From positions 45,675,448 through 45,739,447 of the forward strand of contig NC_087069.1 in the NCBI RefSeq assembly GCF_963678635.1: a stretch of 64,000 bases of DNA. The letters are read 5' to 3'. The DNA is from Symsagittifera roscoffensis. Lineage: Eukaryota > Xenacoelomorpha > Acoela > Convolutidae. The notes under the pieces were generated by a model that was given only the letters and a program-made list of their open reading frames with translations, was not told where the DNA came from and did no database searches. The position numbers and the translations under genes are program-made. Below, one piece after another: positions 11,455 to 22,500 of this stretch (the stretch's first letter is position 1; each line of letters opens with the position of its first letter).

Positions 11455-12775
11455 CTGTAACCGCCATTCTCATGAGATCTTTAAAAGTTTCTTTATCAAC
11501 AGGAGGAAGTTCCTCCGAATTATTGAAAATGTCTGCTGCTAACTCGATCGACTTTAGGACAGGGACGTTGGTATATAGGCTCTTGACGTCGAGAGAAACA
11601 ATAACTTCGTCTTCCTCTAAACTCACCCCCATCAAGTCACGTTTGATATTGATAGTAGACGTCTCTATTTCGGCTTCTTCAATTTTATCATACCATTTAC
11701 TCAACTGGTTGGTAAAATGCTCATAACAGCTACCCGGGAGAGACAGAGCTGGACGGAGAGGTGTTTTCTGTTTATGTACTTTCGCCAGGCCATATAGTCT
11801 CGCCGGCTGAGCACCCGTAGATCTGAATTTACTGTATAAATCGGGTAAGATCTTCCCCGCACGAAGTAGTGACATGAGGTTTCTATTGAACGTCGACACA
11901 ATCGGAATTAAAACACCCTTCTTTCTAGAATCATCGAAAGGCTTGAACTGTTCTCCATTCAGAATTTCTAAGAGTCGTTCGCTATAATCTCCGGCAGACA
12001 TCAAACAGTAGCTAGCACCCTTATCGAAAGGGACAACCTTCAAGTTGTTCTTTTTGAGATAAAAGGTAACCATTTTTACTTCGCGGTCAGGCCTCTGTCT
12101 CTTCATCTGCTTGAGATAACCAACCGTCAACGCGTTTACTTCGTTCATAGCATCAATATTTGAGTCATCATTTTTCATTTGAGCCAGTACTTTGTCGATA
12201 TCTGCCAAAAAATGTATCTCATTGAATTGGTCCAGAACAGGGTGCTTGGGACCCAATGAAAGCAGATCAATAACATACTTCGGTGGCTCCAAATCACCAA
12301 TAATTTTGACAGTATTTCCCACAGATCTCAAGGGTTTTTCCTGTTCGGCAGCCAGTGCCACAAGTTTTTTGTTGTGTCTATCATGAATAGTAAGGCGTTC
12401 CGCTCTGGTGTTCCTACGCGAATGCCAAGCAACAGAGAGAAGTAAATAATCTGTGCATTTTTCTTTCAGAAATTGTCGGGCGTTGCGTGACTGAACCGAT
12501 CTCATGATCATTGTCCGGTGTGCTTCCGACACCTCTCGTCGTAGTAGTCTTCTTTGAAAGTTATGGACTATTGTTGCCTCAAAGCAACCATTTTCAGGAA
12601 TACGAAACTTGAGGAAGCGGGGAATTAAGTCATTGCTCAGACACTTTTTCAAAAATAAAATACGTTGTTGACAATTTGTCCCTTTTGTCAAAGCCGCTGT
12701 GTAATCCAAATAAATTTTCCAAATCCCGTCTTGCTGTAATATCTTCTTCAAAAGTTTAAAAGGGATAACACACAT
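11455..12775 (-). pseudogene. Penelope-like reverse transcriptase, N-terminal two thirds
   Basis: A long open frame with Penelope RT hallmarks: FDKGASYCLMSAGDY, YGLAKVHKQKTPLRPALS, FTNQLSKW and the motif A block VSLDVKSLYTNVPV. The frame continues to DVYFIC and is then broken: about ten residues that normally precede the motif B block AMGSSLA are missing and the frame shifts near 11455. The enzyme would perform target-primed cDNA synthesis. The first residues near 12775 lie just inside the upstream pLTR, as in other Penelope elements. Confidence 0.85.
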
Positions 12776-12788
12776 TGATATGTAGACA

Positions 12789-13004
12789 GTGGTAAAAACG
12801 GCAGATCAATGTAAAATAAATTCAAGAAACGTTTTCGACATAAAAGTCATCATCAGCCAATCTAAAAAACAAAGCACCTGTAAAACCGGAATGGAAATGG
12901 ATGTGTAGAAATTACAAAAAATTTATAAAAACTAACGTTAAAAAGAATATAAAAATAGCATCAGTTAAGACCCGAGTTAGTCATGTGACTAAAACAAACG
13001 GACT
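12789..13004 (-). repeat. Penelope pseudo-LTR, upstream copy
   Basis: Direct repeat of 10058-10273, directly upstream of the RT reading frame in the element's orientation. The ten bases 13005-13014 between this repeat and the possible target duplication are not in the other copy. Confidence 0.85.
12823..12866 (-). ncRNA. Hammerhead-like ribozyme core, second pLTR
   Basis: The same CTGATGA...GTCGAAA arrangement (CTGATGA at 12856-12850, GAAA at 12836-12833). The core is identical to the other pLTR while flanking bases differ, which suggests the core was conserved in the source element. Confidence 0.5.
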
Positions 13005-13103
13005 AAAAGTCAGAGTAATTGGGTGCAGTCAGAGTACACTAAAAGTTTGCAGATGTTGTTTCCAATATATGCGGTTTTTCATGAGTTGTCAAAAAATTTC
13101 GAA

Positions 13104-13129
13104 GCACCGAACGTGCGTTAATTGCTAGT
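13104..13129 (+). other. Helitron-like 3' terminus, second copy
   Basis: GCAC/GTGC stem at 13104-13116, 8 nt, CTAG at 13125-13128, then T. The preceding 100 bp match those before 9035 with only a few differences, and sequence identity stops at CTAG, as expected for an element end. Beyond it lies the unique DNA upstream of the LENG1-like gene. Confidence 0.45.
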
Positions 13130-13363
13130 ATAATATAATGTCTATACCCATGTTTCTTGATTGGAAAATAAAAAACCACCTGTTACCTGCCAATTCAGTG
13201 TTTATTATCGATTTTTTAGAAAGTAAAAAACCTGAATTTGCGTTTCATTTTGTCCACTGGTGTACTTTATTCAATTTCTCCGCAGTTCATGTATTTTATG
13301 GCAAGTAGTGCGAAGATCTCACGTGGTCGTAGAAGGTTGCTTAAAATAAATTTTAGATAAATA
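13130..13363 (+). promoter_or_regulatory. Upstream region of the LENG1-like gene
   Basis: Unique sequence between the Helitron-like end and the first coding exon. No TATA box or recognisable motif was found. By position it should contain the promoter and 5' UTR. Confidence 0.3.
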
Positions 13364-13547
13364 ATGAACATTCTTCCTCAAAAAAGTTGGCATGTGCGAA
13401 GAAAAGAAAATGTAGAAAAAGTTCGTCGCGATGAGGCGGAAGCTGAAAATAAGCGGCTTGAACAGGAACGCAGGCATTCACAAGCGGAGATAGAGGCACT
13501 TAGATCAAGGCTAGGAGGAAGCAAACAGTCAACTGAATCAATTCAAG
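13364..13547 (+). CDS. LENG1: LENG1-like exon 1
   Basis: ATG at 13364 preceded by AATAA. Donor is AAG|GTTTGT at 13548, leaving one extra base (phase 1). The exon encodes the diagnostic [12 protein letters not shown] start and a long charged helix. Confidence 0.85.
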
Positions 13548-16500
13548 GTTTGTATTCAAAATAACTGTTCAACAGTATGCTCACAGGGTACTTTATCAGA
13601 AGATCAAATGCCAAGAACTTTATTCGATGAGTCCCTTCACACTGTTTACGAGAGTTTGGGGGAATAGCTCGATATATCTGTGTTCAAAATTGGGGCACGG
13701 TTGGGAATGTTACCTTCTAAAAGTATTGCACGGCGCGTCCGCCTATAGTATTCATATTTTAATTATAATCTCTTTACGTAATTTATTAAGTGTCAATGAA
13801 CGGAGAGAAAACACTTTTTGAGGCCGTGGGATTTTTTGTTTCTTTCTTAAGAAGAAAAATATCACGCTCAAAAATGTTTTTTGTTGTTGTTAATTGACTT
13901 GGAGTTCAATTCAAATCCGGTTGTTAACAGCAAAGCAAATTACAATGCAAATACGCAAGTGAAAATTGCACTAAAAATGCGAATGACTACGTTTCAGAAG
14001 TAATTTGTAATTCTAAGATATCCCAGCGGGATAGAAACTTTACCTGTTGATCCAATGTTCTCTTATCGAGTTAGTTTTGAGAAGTACCGGCAATGAAAGA
14101 TTCCTCAATTTAAAGAGCTTTGATGTGATGTTTTTCTACGAACATTATTTCTCGGTTTTCGTGAGCTCATTGGCACTTTCACTGCCCCTGTAGGAGCAGC
14201 ACTTTCACTGGAGGAGCTGCACTGGGCTATAAAAACCATCCAAAAATTAGCAGAGAAATTAAGCGAAAATTGAATCAAATCATGCTACAACACAATAAAC
14301 TTTGTAAGAACCAAAATATGCCTTGAACTTATGTGGAGTGGAATCCTCTGACTCAGGGTTGCAAAAAACTTAAAAATACATGCATGCTAAAGTATGCTAA
14401 AAACTTTGCTAAAGCGTTTGACACAGTACCGCATAGTGTGCTAGTTAGCAAATTAAGGTCTCTTGGAATTGGTGGAAACATCTTAGGACTTCAAAAATCA
14501 TACTTAAGCCAACGCAAGCAATACGTGCAAATAAGCGGCGCACCCTAAGAAATGTAACCAGCGGTGTTCCCAAAGGATCATTTCTGGGTCCCCTCCTCTT
14601 TCTGCTATTTATTAATGATCTTCCAGAGTGTATGTCCGATATGGACAGTTTCGGGTATACTGATGATTTCAAAGTAATCGTAACAAAGCAAGTAGCGATG
14701 AACAAGGCGACCGATAACATCCAAGCCTGGCTAAATACAAATATGATTCTACCAAACACAAAAAAGAAGCATACTCTTAACATCAAAGGAAACCTTGAAG
14801 CACACTTATGCAATGCCAAACTCACCCCCGTACAGTCGCAACGTGACCTAGGGCTCATAGTGCAGCAAAACCTAAGTTGGAATGAAAATTGCAAACGCAT
14901 ATCGAACAAAGCAATGGGCGCCTTATTCCAAATAAAGCGAAATCTAACATCAAATTGTAACTGGAGAATCAAATTAAATGCATACGCTGGATACGTTGTC
15001 CCAATTGCTGTATATGCTTCTCAGACCTGGTTGCCAAATAAAGGAAATTTAACTGAATTCGAAAAAGTTCACCATCATGCAATAAAATGGATAATAGATT
15101 CTGACTTCGGCTATCGAAATCGGTTAATTAAATTTCAGATTCTTCCGTTAAGCCTGTATGTTGAAATGCATGATCTCCCTATGCTTTTATCTATTAAAAC
15201 AGGTGAATTTGATGTTGAAAGTTCAATTGAAAATGAGAAAATATGCGATACTACTCGACAGAGCAATCGAGGTGAATTCAAGTTTTCGAAACCGCGACTA
15301 AATAAAACCAACGAAAACTTCCTTCGAAGGACGAAACTACTCTACAACTACGTTCTTCGTGTTAATGAAAGTTTCGGGAAATATCTAAATAAAGCTACTA
15401 TTCAGAACATTTACTGGAACTTTTTCACTAAACAATACACCGAAGAAAATAAATGTACTTGGAGAGTAATATGCAGATGTGGCAACTGCAATTCTCTCAG
15501 TAAAATAAAACGGAACTGAAGATGAACTGAAAAATGGGTGAAAACCCTTGAGACTCTCTAAATTCTGTATTATTATTATTATTATAGATAATTCTATCAG
15601 TGCTATAATCGGGGAGGGTAGATTTTTATTGACAATTGCCTATTTGCTTTACAAACGACTTAATTTTTTCATAAAATTTGCCGATGTATGTATATAGCGT
15701 TGGTATGGCCCTAGCTAACCTGTGCACGGATCGTCGCATGACGATAGGGCCCATTTTATTTGACCCCCTTTTTCCATCACTGCCCCAACTTGTTGACTAT
15801 GATAGGTAATTCTGGTTCAAAATGACTCTTGTACTGTCTTTTCATTTGGTTTTCTGCAGTTTTTAAATTTTTTATTAGTTACACCAAGTTTGACTTAGTT
15901 TTCTAAATTCGGTTAATTTCTAAATACAAGCTTTTTTGTTCTGTTTAAGAAAAGCATATTAATCTGTTTGTTGACCGGGACTTCGACTACAGTGAGAAGA
16001 ACAAAGACACCCATCGTGAAACTGAGCTGAAAAAAGTGCTCATTTACCGTTTTCTCTTCGATGAATACAAACGGATCTGCTGGACAATCTTGATCTTTAT
16101 TACATTAGAGATAGAAGTTGTCCGCTAAACAGAAAGCTCAAAATTTACATTGTACAGACCCACTATGTTTCACTGCCTATTCTGAATGATTTTTCATGTT
16201 AATTTCATATGCAAAGAGAACCGCGCATTTTAGTGTTTTTGGGGTAAATGTAAAGGTTATCGATAATGACATATTTTCACAAAATTACGTAACGCAACCT
16301 GTTGTTATGTTGCATAACATTGCATTGTTAAATTTAGGCTTGTTGGAATGGTAATTTTTTTAATGCTTGTTGGCCTACCGCTCCTTAAGTAGAATCAAAT
16401 TTAATAGATAACAATTCTATTCATTGTCGAAGGGAAACTGTAAAAGAGCAGAGTTAGGATACAGAGCAATGGGCGAGGAAAGTGGGCATCTCAGTCGGGC

Positions 16501-19500
16501 TAAACGACAAGTCAGAAGAAGCACAAAGTCATTGGGTGTTTGGGAAGAGTGCAGGAAAAGACTCGAAGACGACCCTAGTCGAAGATCTGGAGTTGCAAAA
16601 GGTTTGGCATCTTGGAACAATTAAGAATTAATCACCTCACCACCTCATTTTGAACAAACAAGCCTTAGTCACCTCACCTCTTGCGTCTAAGGTCTCTAGC
16701 AAAAACTTAAGCAGTTTCACAGAAGGTTAAGTTGTCTCGTTTTACATCAAATTTTTCAGTTGTTTAATACATTTTTTATGACGACTTGAAGTGTCACATT
16801 GTTTTTAATTTCACTCTTTGTACCAAATACTGTGTTTGCCTCCTGCACGTTTGTTCATAATTTGGTGTCTTGGTTGCAAAAATCAAAAGATTAAAATACT
16901 ATAGTAGTGTTACTTTAGTGAGTGATAATTAGCTGGTGCTGATGTCACGAATTTAAGCTAATTTTTAGATTAGCTTCATTTGTGTTCTAATTTGAGTTCA
17001 ATTTTTCCAATCAAAGTCGAGCATTTCATTGCACAGTTTTTGAACATGTATTAGCCAGAAATACAATCTAAATCCAGAAAAAAATAGTTAACAAGAAAAT
17101 CGTATTAAAGCAAATTCACCGCCTCGATGTAAGTCTGAAACAATCAAAGAATATAGCCTGGATGGTCGAGGGACTCGAGAATAATTATTTTATTTGGCTA
17201 ATTTGTTTTTTGGCGCGATAAGGATTGGATTCTTTATTTAACTTCAATGATGTTTGATTCGTTCTACAGCTTTCAGAGTATAATGAAATAAGTAATTTTT
17301 TTGTTCATTTAGGTTGTTTGGTTGTTTCTGTGTAGGCCCTCACAGCCCGTCAGTTTCGGTCGCGGCTCTTCTTGGGTCGGTCCACAGAGTTTCTGGAGCT
17401 AGGTTGGCAAGTAAAAGGCTAGCACGTGTACCGCTGTCTCTCTTTCTTTCCTACAGAATCCACATGTTGTTGTCTCGATAGTGTTTTCTCTATTTCGTCG
17501 ATCTCGCTTTATTTATTGGAGATTGGGTGTTGAGAACTTTTTTATTCGTTTGTAGTTTTTCGATAGTATTAATAACGTAGGTTTTGTGTTAGTTCTCTCC
17601 CGTGGTTTCTTCGTCTGTCATGTCAAGGCTTGTTTGTGCGCTTTTCAGGTAGCTACTCAGTGATTTTCGGGTTGTCCGTCTACCTTCATTAATTGTTTGT
17701 AGCTAGTGGCAAGGGTGGTTGGGGTTTTTCATGTCTCCGGCAAACTCGCTGGCTAGAGCATTTTGCTGTGGGTTTTCACTGGGAGGCAGAGTGTTTCTTG
17801 TCGAAGGTGGTCAATAGCTGTCATTCTTGTGCACCCTGTGGCGGTTCTCAGTGCGTCGTTCTGTTTTGCTCCCAACTTCTTCCAGTGGTTTTCGGTGAGG
17901 TTTGGAGACCAGAATGGTGCGGCGTAGTTGAGGACGGAGAGGGTAATCGCTTTGTACATAATTGTAACATTCTTTTTCTTGAGTCGTTGTTTTCCGGAGG
18001 CGATGGCTCGGAGCGCGTTGTTTGTTGCCTGCTGTGTTGTTAAGGGTTTTTGCGTGTTATCCGAAGGTTATTGATTGGTCCAGTATGACGCCAAGTAATT
18101 TGATTTTGTGCTCGGTTGGTATTGGCCCCTTCCTCCCCGATATTCAGTTCAGTATTCCATTCTGCGTTTCAGGTGCTGAAGAGCATTGCTGCGCACTTAG
18201 TGGCGGAGACAAAGAACGAGTAGGGGGCGAGTCTGTCGAGATATGTTGTGTGGTTACTTACGCTAGCGTTAGCGTAGTCTAATGTTGCAACATTTTTTTT
18301 CTATTCTAACTCGCAAATAAAAGTGTTAATTAAAAGTGTACACTAATTTGGAAATTTCACTGTAGCATTGGAAATTGCATGGCATCTGTTCTCTTTATTT
18401 GTGAGAAGTGTTTGGTTTGTGTAAATTAAGCTACCGTGGCTTAGTGGTTAGGTTGTGCGATTCTTAATCTCTAGGGCGCAGGTTCGAATCTGAGACATAG
18501 CGGATTTTTTTTTGCTATTTCGAGGCTTGTTCATACTTTTTAATATTGCACTTTATAGAGCTGCTTTTTGTCGTAGTCTGGCTAATGCTTCCGAAGCGAA
18601 GCTTCGCCTCTATGTCTAATTCATGCAAATAAATTGGTTTGAAGTTTTATTGCTTCGTAGGTAGTCTTCAAGTTCATTGTTTCCTCCATTTTTTCAGATT
18701 AAATTCTAAATTTCTCAGCCATCAAACGAAATGTTAAGCTACTTCAATCCATATTGCCTAGTCGCGTACAATGTATTTTGAAAACATGAATGCTATGCAA
18801 TTGAAATTCAGCTCTTAATGTTTTTGTTTTAACGTGATATGGACTTCGAAAAATAAATTTTAATATTTTCTGAACCGAAAAATTGGGCTCAGGAAAGAGC
18901 GACTGTAACACCCATAAATAAGTACAACATATTGAATCAAAGGCTTACAATTACTTTTAGAGCCACAAATATGAGAGGCTAGTTTCTAAGTAACACATTG
19001 GCGGAGTTTGAATTGACAATCTAGAGTCTAGCTAGATGTATAAATATTTATAAGAAAGAAAGAGAAAGAATTCAATTTTTCAATAATTGTTTAGTAAGGT
19101 TATATAGCATCAGATAAGTAGACTCGGAGAAGACAGACAACAGGATACTAGGATCCACCAAGCGTTCATTTGCAATGTTTTAGATATCTCTTTGAAACAT
19201 CTAGCTCGGATTTAACATTTTCGACAGTGCATCCCATTGCTTTAACTTTGTATCATCTGCAAAATAATTGTTTTGCCGACCTACTCAAAGGAAGATCATT
19301 AATATAAATAATAAATAACAAAGCTCTTAAAGTTGATCCTTGTGGAACACCGCATTCAATTTCATTCCGATCAGAGCTCATTCCATTAACTTCAACACGC
19401 TGTATTCGAATGCGAAGATATGTTTTGAACCAATTTGGACAATTGCTTGCGAGGTCATATTTTTCTAGTTTGTAAATTAGTATGTCGTGGTCAATCGAAC

Positions 19501-22500
19501 GTCTTTTTTAGATCTAAGAAGAAGCTTTAATTTCATCAGATAATGGCGATCTTATTCTTTTGATTAATTCCGCTAGTGCATCAATTGTACTATGTTTACG
19601 GAAACCATTCTGTTAGAGATACAACAGGAAGAAGTTTTCGAGGTAAGAATATACACGGTTGTACATTGCTCGTTCATAGATTTTACTCCAAGCAATTAAA
19701 ACAGATATAGCTCAATGATCTTTTCCGTTTGCTCTTGATCCTTCCTTATGCAAAGTAAAGGCCCTCGCATTGTAGAGATTTTTGGGAAACAAACGTTTTG
19801 AAAATGAAAGGTTTATTATGAACGCTAAGTAGGGAGCCAAAATTTTAGTCGAAACTTTGACTATTATTTTTTTAATGTAGTTGTCAACTGACGAATATTT
19901 ATTATCTAAACAGTTAATTATTTTTAAAACTTCTTGTTCATTGAAAAAGGAACGTTAACAATTTTCGGTATCTCAATTGTATGAATGTCTCTTTTGAGTG
20001 TTTTCCCTATGGTTGAAAAAAATTATTTAATTTTATTCGCAATATCAGCATCTGTTGAATTATCGCAAAGATTAAGACACGATTGCAATGGTTGAATTTT
20101 TTAGGTATGAGGTTTTTGCCACTAAAATCATTTAGTAGTTTATAAGTTTGTCTTGAGTCTCCGATACAATTTTTGAACTTTTTCCAATAGAAATTTTTTG
20201 GGGTTGCTTCACTTTTTCGAATTGCACTCTTAAGCTTTTGAATTTATACCAAAAATTGTTTGCATCGTTTTGACTGCTTTTTCATTTCTTGTGCGCTGCA
20301 TTTACTTTTTTCGTAGATTTACGAGTCTGTTGGTGAACGAAATTGGACGATGTCTTGATTGATTTTTCGTGCACGTAAGAACAAAATTATTCAGCACTTT
20401 CGCAATTATACTCTGAAAATAATCAGAAGCATGGGTTGGATCCTCAGTATCAAATAGTTATTTTTTGTTGTTTTGGAAACCATCTATTTTTTTTCCAGAA
20501 AATCAGATACTTTAGGCGGCGACTTTAGAAACGATGTATCCCGAAAAAGAATTTCATCATTGAAACTTTTAGTTTTATGCCCCTTTCCAAAGTTTTTGGA
20601 TAATGGTCCGATGTTTTTTGGTATTGAGTACCTTCGAAACAGAGATAGTATAATTTGGTATATGAAAAGATCCAAACGAGTTTGCATGTTTTCGGTAACG
20701 CAATTTGCTTAATTTCTAGTGATCTCAAAGCCATTTGAAGTTATTTTGGTTTTATAATTCTGAACAAGTAGGTTGTTCTGCATGGTATCTATATTGATAT
20801 TGCCACACTATCAGAGGCCTATTCAAAGATTTCTTATCGTTTAAGAGTTGATCCTGCTTTTCTACGAATGACTTTTTGTTTGTTTTTGGTTGTTATTGAG
20901 AACTTTTCGACATTTCAGCACGTATACCTTCCTCAAAAGGCATTTGAACCTGTTTCAACAAACAGTAAGTACCTCTTGTTTGTATCATGATACAGCCACC
21001 ATGAGTGCTTCTACTTTTGGGGTACAATTGATTATAACCACTAATTAACCAGCTTTCACTTGTGTCACTTTCTGTAGGCCATATTTCAGTTTGACATAAT
21101 ATATCGGGAGGAGATTCAAGAGTTATCAAAAGTGCTTCCGATACTTCTAAGTGCGGTTTTAAAGATCGAAGGTGCATATTAGTTATTTTGGGCCTTACAC
21201 GAATTGATTGATAGATAATGACTAGCACTATTTGATAAATCCGTTTTATTAATGAGAACAGCTTTTAACATCATTCAATTTATAGCCAAGATCAATTCCT
21301 CCATCATAAAGGTTGCTGATTTTGTTTAAATTAGAATTGTTACGAAATTTATATATATTTTGCGCTCTTTTGTCCAAACACTTAGAATACTGCTGTCACG
21401 TTTCATCAATTTTAGAAACATGGCTCGCGCTCGGCTCAGGTCTTCGATCATTTTATTTTCTTTCCTATCCGTTGCCTTCGCTAGTTCTGTCCGTAGACTT
21501 CAGCATGAGATCAGTTTTTCAACCCTTCCTGAAAACTTTACAATACTGGGTTTAATAGCTCATTTTTAGTTGTTAGGCGTTTTGCAATGGAGATATCTTT
21601 TTCATCCATGCAGGCATCAACTGTTTTTGAGAGAATTAGCACCTTTTGCAAGGTCTCCTCTGATTTCTCAATAATTGTCTTTCCGTGTTCATCGGTTTTA
21701 GTATCCTCTTTTAGTCCAAAAGGATTGATGTTATCCTTTTATGTTTCCAGCTTCCCTGCCTCACACTTTGTCATCAGGTCTTTTTTTGCTTTCGCTAAGT
21801 TCTAGATCTTGCGCAACATTAGCATTAACTTCGTGTTTCAGCCCATTCACTGCTTTTCTGACACCTGAAAAAGCTGACTGCAATTCAACTATCACTTGCG
21901 CTACTAAAGAAAGAACCGCATTGCTGATTGCTCTTTCTACCGCGGAGCTCATTAGTTTTAGCAATTTTGTATCGCTTTCGTCTTCGCTGAGTGGGCTTAG
22001 AACTGTACAAGGTCTTTTTGATGTGCTTTTCCTTGCAGGAGTCTGGTTCAGATATCGCATCTCGGCAACGTTTGCTTCAATGCTGTTGTTGTCTTCTACT
22101 TGATTTTCGGTATTCTGAACTTCAAATGAATTTGGTGAATTAGTATTCATGTCTCTCCTGAAACTATTTAATAAGTTTATCAGATCAATTAAGCTAAAAG
22201 AACAAGGTTCTTCATCAATGTTATCGAAAAATGTTTTTTCGTTTCAAATAAGTCCTATTTTTAGCTGAGGAGTCTTTTCTAACTTCCAAGCAAGAAATTC
22301 AGATCTTCAAATCATTATATGCCGACTAAGAAAACTTATGAACTAAATTTTTGGAATCCGGTTGAACAGTAAAAGGAGTGTAAGTTCCTGCAATTGTTTA
22401 ATATATGCACGACATATATTTTCAACCCTTCTAAACAAACAATGCGTGTTAGTTCACCAATACACTTTTTCCTACGTAAGTCTTGTTTTACGATTCCATT

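Larger units (their letters stand above)
10058..13008 (-). mobile_element. Penelope-like element with pseudo-LTRs
   Basis: Two 216-bp direct repeats (10058-10273 and 12789-13004) flank a minus-strand reverse transcriptase followed by a GIY-YIG endonuclease. That is the canonical Penelope order RT then EN, with pLTRs at both ends. It is inserted in satellite DNA; GTAATTGGG occurs at 10049-10057 and again at 13015-13023 and may be the target duplication. The coding region has at least three frame breaks, including a small deletion in the RT, so the copy is inactive. Hammerhead-like motifs lie in both pLTRs. Confidence 0.85.
14333..15590 (+). mobile_element. Non-LTR retrotransposon 3' part (RT and C-terminal domain)
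   Basis: A 5'-truncated LINE in intron 1 of the LENG1-like gene. It carries RT motif A ([19 protein letters not shown]), motif B ([15 protein letters not shown]) and motif C (YTDDFK), then the long C-terminal region of CR1/Jockey-type elements. One frameshift near 14540 separates motif A from motif B. From 14553 the frame is open to the stop at 15517-15519, with both catalytic Asp of motif C intact. The element ends near an (ATT)n tract at 15567-15590, a typical LINE 3' tail. Confidence 0.8.
19190..22150 (-). mobile_element. CR1/L2-type LINE, nearly full length, decayed
   Basis: Minus strand, in order: an ORF1-like frame (22150-21761, then broken to about 21400), an endonuclease region (21228-20893), a connecting region (20734-20340) and a reverse transcriptase (about 20300-19190). 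The RT keeps [11 protein letters not shown], the block [16 protein letters not shown] and [14 protein letters not shown], while the usual FADDT motif has become an FCRWYK-like sequence. Many stops and frameshifts show an old insertion into intron 2 of the LENG1-like gene. Confidence 0.75.

Noticed and set aside
18430..18505. A tRNA-Lys (CTT) gene
   Set aside because: A and B boxes are present, but the anticodon and acceptor stems do not pair, and the sequence continues into a tail shared with another locus, so it is a SINE.
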